From: Trifolium pratense
Lineage: Eukaryota > Streptophyta > Magnoliopsida > Fabales > Fabaceae
Direction of reading: 5' to 3'
Length of the DNA: 64,000 nt
NCBI RefSeq assembly: GCF_020283565.1
Contig: NC_060059.1
Coordinates: 31,236,838 to 31,300,837, forward strand
Shown: positions 11,161 to 22,096 of the stretch, one piece after another
Layout of the letters: each line of letters opens with the position of its first letter
How positions within the stretch are numbered: position 1 is the first letter of the stretch
Made by a program: the position numbers and the translations under genes
The notes under the pieces: model-generated
Seen by the model: only the letters and a program-made list of their open reading frames with translations
The model's database searches: none
What the model was told of the DNA's origin: nothing

Positions 11161-11220
11161 GCCACGTAAGATTCCACGTGGCACAAAATTCCAAATCAGC
11201 AGCTATTACAAGTTATAAAA
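11161..11220 (+). promoter_or_regulatory. G-box/ABRE plus TATA box promoter of the DUF506 gene
   Basis: CACGTG lies at 11175-11180 in the context CCACGTGGCAC, a strong G-box/ABRE core bound by bZIP and bHLH factors in plants. A second ACGT core is at 11163-11168. TTATAAAA at 11213-11220 is a good TATA box, placing the transcription start near 11245-11255 and giving a 5' leader of about 450 nt. The spacing is as expected. Regulation by light or ABA is inference from the motif only. Confidence 0.65.
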
Positions 11221-11350
11221 CCCAAACTCACCCACTCACCTAATCCAAAACTCTCTTGTACGAAATCAAAGACCAAACCAAACAAACAAAAAAAACACAA
11301 AACCCATTCTTAAGAAGAAAAAAAAAACTTTTTCTACCGTCGCCGGAGAA

Positions 11351-11467
11351 ATGAACATTCCGGCAAAACTAACTTCACCGTCGATTAACAATGCTCGTCT
11401 CTCCGATCACCGTCGTCATGTCTTTCACGAAACTCATTTTCTTCAAATAATCACTTTCTTAGCCTAG
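11351..11467 (+). CDS. 38-codon upstream ORF in the DUF506 leader (candidate CPuORF)
   Basis: An ATG at 11351 in the context GGAGAAATGA opens a 38-codon frame closed by TAG at 11465-11467, about 230 nt before the main start. Although short, it looks like coding sequence: it is an island of balanced composition in an A+T-rich leader, and has a mixed, charged C-terminal half (LSDHRRHVFHETHFLQ). A peptide of this type would be expected to reduce or condition translation of the downstream DUF506 protein by stalling ribosomes. From memory, the Arabidopsis homologue At3g22970 carries an annotated conserved-peptide uORF; I could not check this. Two further tiny uORFs (ATG at 11566, four codons; another near 11612, two codons) lie between it and the main ATG. 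Confidence 0.65.
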   Translation: MNIPAKLTSPSINNARLSDHRRHVFHETHFLQIITFLA

Positions 11468-11699
11468 GAGAATAATTAACAAAGTACATATACATAGAGA
11501 AAAATAATTTACTCTTTTTCTTTCTTTCTTTCTTTCTTTTATATCTTTTTCTTTCTCACAAAAACATGCTTAACTTGTGAGTTTTGACTAGCTTTGTAAT
11601 TTTGACTTGTGACTGTGATAATGAACTGAATTTATAGCTCCAAAAAAAAGGAGCATAGTTAGAGAGAGAGAGAAGAAATTGTTGCTGTGAAATTTTGTT

Positions 11700-12955
11700 A
11701 TGGCTCCATTGAAGATCCAACCTATTGATGTTGATTCTGAGAAAGTTACGGAACCGGTTCGCAATGAACCGGTTTCGAAGTGGAGGTTAAGGAGATTCTT
11801 CGTTTTTGATAAACAGTTTCCGAAGAAAGATGGTGGTGGTGGTGGTGGAGGTGGAGCTGAGTTGGAACCAAGCTCTGTTTGCTTGGCGAAAATGGTTCAG
11901 AGTTTCATGGAGGAACCGCAACAACCGCAACCTCAACCACAGCCTCTTAGATGCGGTCGTAACCGCTGTAACTGCTTTAACGCTAATAGCTCCGACGAAG
12001 ATGATTTCGATCTCAACGGTAGTGCACATGAATCAGCCACCGATTCTACTGACTCGCTCAAGGTAGTAAAATTAAAATTCAGTTTCAGAATTTCAATTTC
12101 AATTATACTTTTAGTTTCAATTTGAACTCTCTTTTGTTGATTTTGATTTTGTGAATTTTTGTAGAGTTTGATTCCTTGTGCAAGTGTTGAAGAGAGGAAT
12201 TTATTAGCAGATGCGGCGAAGATTGTTGAAAAGAATAGCAAGGTTTACAAAAGGAAAGAAGATTTGATTAAGATCGTTTCTGAAAATCTTCAATCTCTAG
12301 GTTACGATTCATCAATTTGCAAATCAAAATGGGAGAAAACATCTTCATGTCCTGCTGGTAATTTTTCTAATCAGATTCATAATTAACTCGATCTAATCCA
12401 ATTCAGTGACTCAGTGACTCGTTTTCTGACTCTTTGATTTGGTTTTGTTTAGGTGAATATCAATTTATTGATGCGATTGTGGAAGGAGAAGCGTTGATAA
12501 TTGATATTGATTTTCGATCGGAGTTTGAGATCGCTCGATCTACCGGAACCTACAAGACGATCCTTCAATCTCTACCGTTCATTTTCGTCGGGAAAAAGGA
12601 ACGGTTGAAGCAGATCGTGTCGGTTATGGCGGAAGCTGCGAAACAGAGTTTGAAGAAGAAAGGGATGCATGTTCCGCCGTGGAGGAAGCGTGATTACATG
12701 CTTGCTAAGTGGATCTCTCCTTCTGCTGCTAGGTCAAAGCAAGTCTCCGATGCGGCGGTGCTGGAAACAGTGTCGTCGGAGGTTGCTGTGGATGCTGATT
12801 TTGGTGAATTGGAGCTGATTTTTGGTGAAGAGAAAGCGGAGGAAGTTGTTACGGCGAGTCCAGCGTGGCAGTTACCGGCGGTGAAACCAAAGAGTGTTGA
12901 AAGAGGAATGAAGGTTGTTACTGGATTAGCCTCTCTGCTCAAGGAAAAACCATAG
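11700..12955 (+). CDS. DUF506 (PDDEXK-like nuclease-fold) family protein
   Basis: Three exons: 11700-12062, 12165-12357 and 12453-12955, all with GT-AG introns and clean phase joins, giving 352 residues. Residues 1-121 are variable, with a poly-Gly run near residue 46, a Gln/Pro-rich stretch near 75 and a Cys-rich CGRNRCNC. The conserved DUF506 core is in exons 2-3: CASVEERNLLADAAKIV near residue 126, DIDFRSEFEIARST near 203-216, LPFIFVGKKERLKQIV near 226-241 and GMHVPPWRKRDYMLAKW near 259-275. The family (PF04720) is predicted to have a PDDEXK nuclease fold, but no activity is established that I know of; some Arabidopsis members affect root-hair growth. The start ATG is the first in frame after the uORFs and opens the conserved MAP(L)KIQPID type N-terminus. 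Expression is likely under translational control by the uORF. The neighbour of probable common ancestry is the LFR gene at 36238. Confidence 0.9.
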
Positions 12956-13560
12956 AACTAAATTTTGTTCAATGTTAATTTTTTTTTTTTTTCTTTTTTG
13001 GATTATGAATTAAAAATTAAAAATATTGTTAAAAGAGAAATTTTCGGATAAGGATCTTTTATTTTATTTTTTCATTTGAAATATTTTTGGTTTTCTTGTC
13101 CTTGAATTTTTGTTTACAAGGAAAAAATCTCTGTAAGAAGCAACTTTTTCTTTTTTTCCTTTTTCTTTTGGCTTTTTGGACACAATGTAAGAAGGTACTA
13201 TATTCTGTAATAAAATAAAATAGTTCAAATAAAAATAGTGTTATCATTATCATTACCATCTAGATTAAGTTTAGTTTAAATAGTAAGATATGTCTGATAA
13301 TCATCTTGATTCCTCAAGGATATGCTCAATGATTAGATTTATGGTTTTAAGTTGTTAGTGATTAACTTTCATAGTAGTGTATAGAAACTTACTGTATAAC
13401 AATGCATTCTGCATTTGAATCTGAATCTATTATCTTTAGCTGTTTGCTCTTTTTTTGAGTATGTAGAAGCAATAGTTAATGTTACTAAAACTCATACACA
13501 TCATAAAATCTCGAGTTTAAAATCAGGTTAAAAAGTTCGGGGGTAATAATATTGGTATTG
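12956..13560 (+). other. 3' UTR and downstream spacer of the DUF506 gene
   Basis: T-rich DNA follows the stop. AATAAAATAAAATAG near 13209-13223 holds overlapping AATAAA-type polyadenylation signals, giving a plausible 3' UTR of about 260 nt. The rest shows no gene. Confidence 0.45.
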
Positions 13561-13564
13561 TTGG

Positions 13565-13785
13565 TCTTTTTTTGTTTTTAACGTCGGTATCTGGTTCACT
13601 AGATCGTCTAATCCGTTTCACTGAACCGTCTAGTCTGATTCGGATGTTAGTTCTGGGATCAAGTAATTCTTTCTAGCCTCCTTTTAATCGTAGTTACGGA
13701 TGATCGAACTGTAATTTTCACTATTAAATTCAACGTCAATCACCACTAAATTAACTAACTATGAATATTAGTATTGTTGGTCTTT
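13565..13785 (-). mobile_element. SINE, same family as 9786, minus strand
   Basis: On the minus strand it reads TTTAGTGGTGATTGACGTTG (box A region) then AGTTCGATCATCC (box B, degenerate), 'actagacgg' and 'agatctagtgaaccagat', ending in an A-run that appears as TTTTTTTG at 13566. It contains a small internal duplication of 'aaccgtctag'. Confidence 0.65.
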
Positions 13786-13786
13786 A

Positions 13787-14419
13787 TTCAACTTAAAAAT
13801 TGCTTGAGGCATTTAATCTCAGAACTATTTGAATTTCATAGTTGTGTATGAACTATAGGATAGCACTACTACTGTTACCATATTAAATGGAATTAAAAAA
13901 TTGCGTGAAGTTTAGAAAACACGGAAAAACACCTGAGGTTTGCATGCATGGGTTAAGAGATTCTCTTGCTTCGATTTCCCAAATGTCAGTAGTACTACTC
14001 TCTGCTCCTGCTATGATCACATTGATGAGGATTTTATATTTAATTAATGTTCTTGATTTGAACAACAATTACTCATCTTTTCTTAATTTTATTAACCGGG
14101 GTTTATTACTACTACCCATAGTTGTTAACTGATCGAAAATGCAGAGTGGAGTTATTCTTCCCACCTTACAAATTTAATTAATCTTTGGCATTGAGGACTT
14201 TCTACAACTTACAATGTTGTGGTCGCTTCAAGGGAGACAAAGGAGGATGAAACTTTCCTTTCTTAATTTATCTCATCTTTTAATGAACCTTGGATTAATT
14301 GTTTAAGTTAGTGCTTTTTTTACTTTTCATTTTTGTATCGAAGATGCTTTTGCAAATTAATTTGAAAAAACAATGTATGTGGTCTATATTATTGACTAGA
14401 TACATTACTTTGTTTATTT
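13787..14419. other. Spacer, no supported gene
   Basis: An 81-codon frame at 13887-14132 has no recognisable domain and no splice-coherent extension, so I do not call it a gene. Confidence 0.35.
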
Positions 14420-14535
14420 ATTATCAGTATCTGGTTCATTGGATCTCTTAATCAGGTTTGAAAGTCAGTTCTGTCATCAAGTGGTTTCAGCCTCCTCCAG
14501 GTCACAGTTGCGAGAGAACGAACTGTAGTCCTCCC
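14420..14535 (-). mobile_element. Partial SINE copy next to a complete copy
   Basis: This is a second copy of the 3' two-thirds of the neighbouring SINE (box B region through the 'atactgat' tail), in the same orientation and directly abutting it. Identity to the neighbour is high through 'atcaagtggtttca' and 'cctcct'. The box A end is missing. Confidence 0.6.
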
Positions 14536-14702
14536 TATTAAGTCAGTATCCTGTTCATTGGACGACCTAATCTGGTTTGATGGTCAGTTTTGAAATCAAG
14601 TGGTTTCAACCTCCTCATGATCGCAGTTGTGGGGATCGAACCGTAATCTACCTACTAAATTCAGTGTCAATCACCACTAGACCAACTAAAGATTGGTAGA
14701 TA
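14536..14702 (-). mobile_element. SINE, same family as 9786, minus strand, complete
   Basis: Minus-strand reading shows TTGGTCTAGTGGTGATTGAC (box A), GGTTCGATCCCCAC (box B), 'gaggaggttgaaaccacttg', 'ccagattaggtcgtcc' and 'aggatactgac'. The match with the 9786 and 25645 copies extends over most of the length. Confidence 0.7.
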
Positions 14703-15864
14703 CATTACCTTTTTAATGAAATTAAAAAATAATTTTTTATTAATAATAGTGACAACTTTTTTAATGAAATTAAAAAATGATTTTTATTTATAATAGTGAC
14801 ATGATGGTGTAACATTTTGTCAAAAAATAAAAATAAAAATCTTTTTTGAATTTTTTTTGGAGAAATAGTCATGTTATTTTTTTATATTGAAAAAAATGAC
14901 AAAACTATCATAAACTCACACACATTAGTAGGAGAACTGGATTTTGAAACTTGATTTTAACATTTGACTTAATAATTTCGACGTTTTTTATCAATTGAAT
15001 TAAAACTTGTATATAAATGAATGACTATGTTAATTAGTGTCTCTGAAACACTAATCAATGAAACAAACAAATAAATTTTATATTAAAAACATTTTTAAAA
15101 ATAAAATAGACAATTTTTTTTATCATATTTAGTTCTTTTATTAGTGGTTCAAAGGATTGGTTACCATTATCTATTGAGGAACTTGTTTTGATACGGTGAG
15201 GTCATTGCCTAATCAAAATGCAGGATGAAAATGTGGAGGGAGGAAGAGACTCGTGGTATTTCGACTTTCGTGAACATTGGGGAACTCGTGAAAAACCAAT
15301 TGAAAAAGAAAAGAAAAAGTAAAGAAAGAAAAATGAGATGGGACAATAAATCATTATTGGTGTTAAAATAAATATTCATTTCTTTATTCTTTTTTTGACA
15401 ATACATTTCTTTATTCTTATTTTTAACTTAAAAAACTTTTTAACTACTGCAAAAGTAAAAGGAAAAAAGTGAAAAAGCGAAAATTTCTCTCTACCGTCCT
15501 CTTCCTTTTTCTCACCAAACGAAGTCGCATAAAACAACTCTGACAGAATATGCTTAATTTTATTTGTTTATTTAAAATTAAGAAAAGTAATTTTGAAAAT
15601 ATTTAAAATTTATTATTGTACAAGAGTTTTATATTTGCTTCTTTAACAAATAGTACAACATTTTAGTCAAAAAAAATTAAAATAAAAATCGTACAACATT
15701 GCATTAAAGAGAAATTATAAATGTATCCTTCAACTTAGTTCACTGACCCGATATTTAATTTTAAACCATAAACATTTTACTTATTTATTACTGACCCGAT
15801 ATATTTTTTTTAACAAACACAAAACAACCATATTCATTCATTTAAATTGATAGATATTACATCA
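14703..15864. other. A+T-rich spacer, no gene seen
   Basis: A short direct duplication ('aatgaaattaaaaaatga…ataatagtgaca') lies at 14716-14810. 'Actgacccgatat' recurs near 15742, 15790 and 16625, on both sides of the next element. No domain recognised. Confidence 0.4.
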
Positions 15865-15873
15865 ATTAAAATT

Positions 15874-16588
15874 GGCTTAAATGCAATTTTGGCCCCCCAA
15901 ATTTCACAATTGCTTGATTTTGGCCCCTCATGTTTCAATTGCTTGAATTTAACCCCCAAAGTTTCACAATTGCTTGATTTTAGCCCTCCAAGTTTTAATT
16001 GCTCGATTTTAGTCCCCAAGTTTACCTCCTTTTGCATTTGCTAGCCCCCGTTGAAATTGGTTATGTAACATTTTAAAATTAAATAAGTATTTAAAAATAA
16101 ATAAATAAATAAATTACAAATTGTTTTTTAAAACTAAATTATAAAATATTTTTCTTATTATATGTAGTTTGTAAAATAATTTTGTTATATAAAAAAGTAA
16201 AAAAAAAAAAACATTTTATGAACTATTTTTTAAAAACTTTGAAACTTTTTTTTAAATAAAAAATAATTATTAAACCTTTTATTAAAAAAACAATTTTTAA
16301 TACATTTTTATAAAGCAAATATTATTATTTTTAAATTTTTTTAATTAAAACATATTTTTAATTTTTTTTAAAATGTCACATAAGCAATTTTTAGTCAAAA
16401 AAAGTCAAACGGGGGGCTAGCAAATGCAAAATGGGGTAAACTTGGGGGGCCAAAATCGAGCAATTGAAACTTGGAGGGCTAAAATCAAGCAATTGTGAAA
16501 CTTAAAGGGTTAAAATCAAGCAATTGAAATGTGGGGGGCCAAAATCAAGCAATTTTGAAACTTGGAGGATCAAAACTACATTTAAACC
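15874..16588. mobile_element. Mutator-like element, 715 bp, exact 9-bp target duplication
   Basis: It starts GGCTTAAATGCAATTTTGG and ends with the inverted form (…CATTTAAACC). Exact ATTAAAATT copies flank it at 15865-15873 and 16589-16597. The arms (about 200 bp each) are built from tandem units of about 30-36 bp of the type 'ttgcttgattttggccccc' and mirror each other. The centre is A+T-rich without an ORF. The 9-bp duplication and long TIRs identify a non-autonomous Mutator-superfamily element. Confidence 0.88.
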
Positions 16589-16689
16589 ATTAAAATTATT
16601 ACATATTCAAAATCAAAATCATTAATGACCCGATATTTAAACCAGAAACATTTTATTTATTTATTTTAAGGGTAAAATTTTATCTAGTA

Positions 16690-16834
16690 CTCCCTCCGGT
16701 CCTTATTATAAAAATAAGTTTACTTTTTTGATTCATAGAACGTTAAATGTATTTGGTCCATATTATTGTCTAGATACATCCAACATTTTATGAATCTAAA
16801 AGGTAAATTTCTTCTTATAATAAGAACCAGAGAG
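16690..16834. mobile_element. Stowaway MITE, 145 bp, TA duplication
   Basis: CTCCCTCCGGTCCTTATTAT at the left pairs with TATAATAAGAACCAGAGAG at the right. TA dinucleotides flank both sides (16688-16689 and 16835-16836). Internal halves are mirrored around 'tatttggtccatattattg'. A textbook Stowaway. Confidence 0.85.
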
Positions 16835-16836
16835 TA

Positions 16837-18010
16837 CTATACCACATGACAAAAAAAGAAGAGAAAATAACCTCATTACCTATTGATTGATTCTCATTAT
16901 CACTTGTGGTGTTTGAATTTTTTTAAGTAGTATCAGCAATTTAATGCCTTTTTTTTATAACTACATATTAATGTCTTTGACAGCTATCAACTAGGTTTTA
17001 TTTACGAGAAAATATAATTTTTTTTATACATAGGTTATTTGACAAATAATTTTGTTATCCATCAATCCAAAACTTTAGAAATAGATAGCATATTTGTGCT
17101 CAGCCTTAACTATAGATACTTTGCTTGTTTCTTTAATTTGACTGGTACAATTATTTTGGGTGAAGAAGCGCTGGACTTATGACAACATTATGTGTAATGT
17201 GTGATAAAAATAAAATAATTCACAATCATTGAAGTGGGTCCCACTGTAATCCATTATGTGATGCAGTGTGAAATGATGGTCTTGTTAACATATGACCTAA
17301 GAGTAAATATTGAAGTATCGAAATATAAAAAATTAACAATTAATAATAAAAGAAATTTAATACTTAAAAAATTAAATAAATAAATTTTAAAATATTATTT
17401 TTAATTTTATTTCCTTAACATCTGTCCTATTTTTCATAAAACTGTACCTGAAAATAGGCATTTCAAAAATTTATTTATTTTGTAGTACTAACTATATAAT
17501 AAAGTATGCTGGCCCATCACAAAGCTCTTCTGTCAGAGTATGGGTCCCCCCTCCTTCTCTTAAACGAGTAATTTTTTAACTAATAATTTTAATCAGACTT
17601 TAGTTACTTCATGTTAATATGGAGTATTATCTTATTTTTAAAATTAATGGTTAGTACAAAATATTACGTATAAATGTATATTTGATCCAAAAAAAAAAAA
17701 AAAAGACCAATTGTAGTTAAATGGTACGAGTCTATGGCCTCTTGTCTTATTTTTAAATTTATAAAAATAGTTTATATAAATAAGTAAGTTTTTATGTTAA
17801 TTTATAAATTATTTTGACAAACTTATAAATAATAAATAAAAAGTTATTTATTTACAAAAATTATTTTACCTAACCTTAAAAACAAGTTAATTCAAATATA
17901 CTCTATTTCAATTAATTTATATAATTGCACGTCGAAAATATCCAAATACCAAACAAAAAGTAAGATACTAGAGGCATGAAAGCAACGTCCAGATCAAACT
18001 CTAGTAATAT
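16837..18010. other. A+T-rich spacer with a degraded MITE near 17740-17895
   Basis: The segment around 17750-17895 ('taagtttttatgttaatttataa', 'acaagttaattcaaatatac') resembles the MITE at 54565-54790. Nothing else is recognised. Confidence 0.35.
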
Positions 18011-18336
18011 ACTCTCCCTGTCCCTAATTATAAGCACCCTTTCAAAGAAAAAATTTGTCCTTAAATATAAGTTCATTTTCAATTTTCCAGGTACATTTAT
18101 TGAATATCTTTAAGCTTGATCAATCTCAATAACATATCAAAGGATTTTAGATTTTTATAAAATTGAACATCAATGATCTATATGATATAAACTTTCAATC
18201 CAATGGTGGATTTTGTAAAATTTGTATTCGTTGAAGTGTTATTGAGCGGTGTAACATTACTCAAATGTTACATCGGTGTAATTTGATCCCTCCTCATATT
18301 CAAAAAGTGAATATTTGTTTATAATTAAAGTCGCAG
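18011..18336. mobile_element. Stowaway-like MITE, larger type
   Basis: Left end ACTCTCCCTGTCCCTAATTATAAG; the right end, about 320 bp on, reads 'tttataattaaagtcgcaggagta', a degraded inverted form. Central sequence is unrelated to the short Stowaway copies. Confidence 0.45.
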
Positions 18337-18346
18337 GAGTACTTTT

Positions 18347-18348
<2 letters not shown>

Positions 18349-18417
<69 letters not shown>
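18349..18417. repeat. (TA)n microsatellite, about 68 bp
   Basis: Uninterrupted alternating TA, likely length-polymorphic. Confidence 0.95.
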
Positions 18418-18422
<5 letters not shown>

Positions 18423-18427
18423 ATCAA

Positions 18428-18568
18428 CATATTGAACTCAAGTGGTTAATGCATACTTTCCTATGACGAATCGATCAACAGAATTTAAGTTCAATTCCCG
18501 ATGAAAACATTATTGACCAAATTTTATTACCTCGCAGCTAAACCCCGATAACCATAGTTAAAAAAAGA
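18428..18568 (+). mobile_element. SINE, same family as 8133
   Basis: CTCAAGTGGTTAATGCAT box A-like segment, AAGTTCAATTCCCGATG box B-like segment, then 'ttattacctcgcagctaaaccccg' shared with the 8133 copy and an A-run. Confidence 0.6.
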
Positions 18569-19239
18569 TTAGAAAAATTAGATCAATAAAAATAATGAAT
18601 ATTTAATTTGAGATTGGACATAATATATACCAATTTTTGTTGATTTAACCTTCTTTTTTTTTAATATTTTTATATTTAGAATTGAAAAGAGTATAATATT
18701 GTTATTTTTTAATTTTTGGTTTAGTGTTTATTACCCTATTGATTGGGAGATATTATTTGATTTTCATGGAACTTGCCCAAGCCACACGAAAACAATCATG
18801 TTTATATGTGCTCATGAACTCATCTCATCATGTTTATATGTTTGAAATTGGACCATGGATAATACTAGCTCTTATTTTATTTTTTTCCTTTTGACAAACA
18901 CAATGATACTGTAATCTTGATTAATTAATTAATTAATGTATGTATATTAAAAAAATCATAATGCAGTTTGCACCCTCTTTTTCTTTTTTTGACAAGCAAG
19001 AGTGAAGTGTGCACCCTAACCCTTTATGGAGTGTGGCACAAATGTTGAGGAATGAATCTCATAGAAGGAGAGATAAGGAGTGGGAGTTTCAGGAAAAAGA
19101 AAACAAAGTTTAGAGACTTTATCCAATAGTGATTGGACATGTCTCCTTTATTATGAGGTGTCACTCAGAATTGCAACTTTTTTTATTGTTATATTATTGA
19201 ATTTTTTGGACTTATTTTAATTATTTTTCTCCAAACAGT
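18569..19239. other. A+T-rich spacer, no gene seen
   Basis: No domain, terminal repeat or RNA gene recognised. A short (TTAA)n-like run is near 18920. Confidence 0.35.
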
Positions 19240-19416
19240 ACTCTCTTTAAATTTTATTATAAAAAAATATTTTTTAAATATATGAATGTTTAATGTATTT
19301 GTTTCATCGTGTCAAAAAAAATGTATTTGTTTAATGTTCTAGTTTAAACACATCAAATATTTTTTTAAGCATAAAAAGTAAAATTTTCTTATAATATAAT
19401 GGATCAGAGAGAGTAG
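19240..19416. mobile_element. Stowaway-like MITE with internal duplication
   Basis: AGTACTCTCTTTAAATTTTA at the left and 'ataatggatcagagagagta' at the right form degraded CTCCCTCC-type ends. 'Aatgtatttgtttcat' and 'aatgtatttgtttaat' in the middle are a local duplication separated by an A-run. Confidence 0.55.
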
Positions 19417-19639
19417 TGCAAGCCGATTAAAAAAAAAAGAGTAGTGCAAAAAATTACTCCACCCGTCTTAAAAAATTTCACATGTATTAAAAAATATGTT
19501 AATGAAAAAATAATACTAAAATAATTTTAATAACTATTATTTTATTTCTAATTATTGTAAATATAAAGTGAAAAATATTAAAGTAAAAATCATATAAAGT
19601 AGTTCTCTCTCTATCTCTCTCTTAGACTTGGATACAGAG

Positions 19640-19864
19640 ATTAATGTTCGGACTGAACTAAAAGTTCATATTATCAAAGAGTCAGTGTACATTAAGGTTC
19701 AATGTAACTCATCAATATCTAATTAAAGGCTCATCACTCTTTATGTTGCACTATCCTTAACGGATAAATGACTCGTTGCATAAGATGTACCATCATCAAT
19801 TCCATTAATGTAAAATGGCCTACAAAGTTGTTATGCGCACGCGCGCGCGCGCACGCACACACAC

Positions 19865-19932
<68 letters not shown>

Positions 19933-20731
19933 GCATTCTTACGCCTACATATACGTCTATGCACTCACCCTAGAGGTACATACATTTCACTCAATTCAAA
20001 CACACTCATATTGAGATGTTACTGACTATGTTGAAATGCTAACAATTTTGCAGGTACCCTTTCCCCATCGTGTCTGAAGCTCAAAACCAGGCTTATTTCA
20101 CCGGAGGAACCATCTAGGTTTGATACATCAGATCAGTTGCGCCGTCTATGGCAAGATTTTTCATTTAAACCTTTTCAAACTCACCTCACTCAGCCATTCC
20201 TCATTCGAGCAAATTCCAATGGAGAGATGCGATCAACACTCAACCATAGCCAATATTTGGTGGAGTTATCCCACAAGAAGTATCGTTCAGCATAGCAAAA
20301 TGCAAGACAACAAACGCAACTCCAAACTGGAAAGGAGGCCAATATTATAGGTTTTGGGGACCACGAGTTAGTAGATGACACGCCTAATGAAGAACTACCT
20401 CTCTTAATGCTGGCTACCATAGCTAGCAACGATCTTTCCCGAATTTTGATTATAAGGTAATGACACTCAATGAATCTCCTACATAACCCCTATAGGGTCA
20501 TTGCCCTCCCTACCACTTTCCACGACGTGAAAACCAACATTTCAAGGAGGACAATTCCAATCAATTTTTTGGTAGTACCATATCCATCGGTCCTCAACAG
20601 TACATCTAAAGATGAAGTATCATGGTTAGGACAACAAAGTCGTCACTATTTTCCTATATCATTTACTGTTAACATCGTAACATCCCCAAACATATTAAGG
20701 GATTACTAATTGATGACAGTCAATTATATAA
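19640..20731 (+). pseudogene. Ty3/gypsy retrotransposon remnant: LTR 3' part to gag/protease
   Basis: About 19640-20060 is homologous, in the opposite direction, to 28895-29275 (shared 'ccttaacggataaatgac', 'cctacatat', 'ttgagatgttactgac', 'ttttgcaggtacc'). That block resembles the 3' part of LTRs of legume Ty3/gypsy (Ogre/Tat-like) elements, an assignment from memory. About 20090-20730 reads like broken gag-pol. At its end KGLLIDDSQLYNVF resembles the LIDxGSxxNVL site of a retroviral-type aspartic protease, with the expected Gly replaced. Stops and frameshifts throughout. Low-complexity runs expand the middle. Confidence 0.6.
19838..19930. repeat. Compound microsatellite (CG)n(CA)n(TA)n
   Basis: Alternating purine-pyrimidine tract: GCGCGCGC, then CACACA, then about 60 bp of AT. 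It interrupts the LTR-like block, where the 28895 copy has only a few TA units. Alternating CG/CA can adopt Z-DNA. Confidence 0.95.
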
Positions 20732-22096
20732 TGTTTTTAGTAGTAATTTAGGGTAGTTTTAATATCAGTTAAAGCCAAAAAGCAAGCAAATACCTGAAAA
20801 AGTGAAGTTACTTGGCCTAGAAGCAAGAAAAGTGGAAAAAGCAGCAAAAACGCAATAAACAGCGCGCACCATCGTACCCAAGATGAGATCTGGCGTGGTG
20901 CGATGAGAAGACAGTTTAAATTGAAGAAAATCTGCAACAATTCTTTCCCATCGTACCACGATGACTTGTCATCGTGACACGATGATGACGACAAAAGCAC
21001 GCAGAAAATCTTGAGGAAATTTTCCATCGTACCACGATATGATCCATCGTGGCCACGATAAGGCAAAATTACACGTCATCGTGGCCACGATGGGTGCGAT
21101 GGACGCGCAGAAAAGCCCAAAACCCAGTTGAAAAACTATAAATAGAGCATTCCCCCTCCACTATTATTCATTCCAAAATATTCAAAAATATTTAGAACAT
21201 TGAATATTCACTCTAGAGTTAGGAGAACTCTAAGGACGAGGCAAGGAGGCCAAGGAACTCCAAGGCCAATAAGGTTCTTTTCTTTCTGTCTTTGTAATTT
21301 ATTTTCATAGGTTAGGTGGAGTCGAGGAACTCCCTTACGAATGCTTGGTTTTGTATAATTTAGGTATAAATTCAATTGTTTCTACTTTCAAACTCTTTTA
21401 TCATCTGGTTTTATATTTCTTTTAATACTGATCACATTAGAATAAAATCTAAGGACCTAGTGGATATCACATAGGAAACGAATCTAGTAATCCCGAACGA
21501 AGGACAATGTGCTATGTCCAAGATGAAACCATTAAATTCAGTATATGAGGTCTTAATATATGATTAGAAAGAACGATAATTTCTACCTGAGGCAGAGTTA
21601 GGACTAGTTAGAGGCACACGTGACAGCTTGTGACACATGGAGCCACTAAGGTAATGATACCAACGTTTGTAACAAAAAAGTGGAACCTGTGGCAAGGATA
21701 TTTAAACAGAGTAAGGGTAACCACTAACTAGGCTCTGAACAGTTTGTAATATAAATATGGAACGAGTGCTTCTGAACCTATTTTTAATAGTCTAATTCCT
21801 GATAGAGGGAAACAAGGGAATAACCACCAAGCAGGAGTAAGGGAGGGACCCGACCACACTTAACCACTCCGCGTAGACACACACGCACCATTTACTTTTA
21901 CAGTCATTTACTTTCCTGCAATTTACTTTCCTGCTCTTTAATTATTGCAATTTACTTTTACCCGCACAACTATCTTCAAACACCAAAGCGAATGCAAATT
22001 CATTCCTAAGCGAAACTAGTAATTTTGGCACAATCCCTGTGGAGAACGATAAACTTATCACTTTATTACTTGGTAGCGATTATGTAAACTTGCAGA
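20732..22096 (+). mobile_element. Long LTR (Ty3/gypsy, Athila/Tat-like), likely solo or partial
   Basis: Boundaries TG (20732) and CA (22096) are my best guess. The 3' part has the phrase 'ccctgtggagaacgataaac…actttattacttggtagcgatt', which I recognise as typical of the end of Athila/Tat-type LTRs. TATAAATA at 21137-21144 is followed by an R-U5-like region (from about 21170). Five dyads of the type CATCGTGGCCACGATG lie 45-190 bp upstream of the TATA box. The LTR abuts LINE coding sequence at 22097, so it or a rearrangement cut the LINE's last codons. A 5-bp duplication was not found. Confidence 0.55.
21137..21144 (+). promoter_or_regulatory. TATA box of the LTR
   Basis: TATAAATA in the context ACTATAAATAGAGC, preceded by the dyad cluster at 20949-21092. 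It would start transcription near 21170. Confidence 0.6.

Noticed and set aside
11787..12241. Several 80-100-codon frames on both strands over the DUF506 exon 1 and 2 region
   Set aside because: They overlap the real exons in other frames and follow from their composition.
13887..14132. 81-codon ORF, possible small gene
   Set aside because: No domain, no splice-coherent neighbour, and an A+T-rich context make chance likely.
19734..20025. Open frames with alternating Tyr-Ile runs
   Set aside because: Produced by the (AT)n and (CA)n microsatellite inside an LTR fragment.
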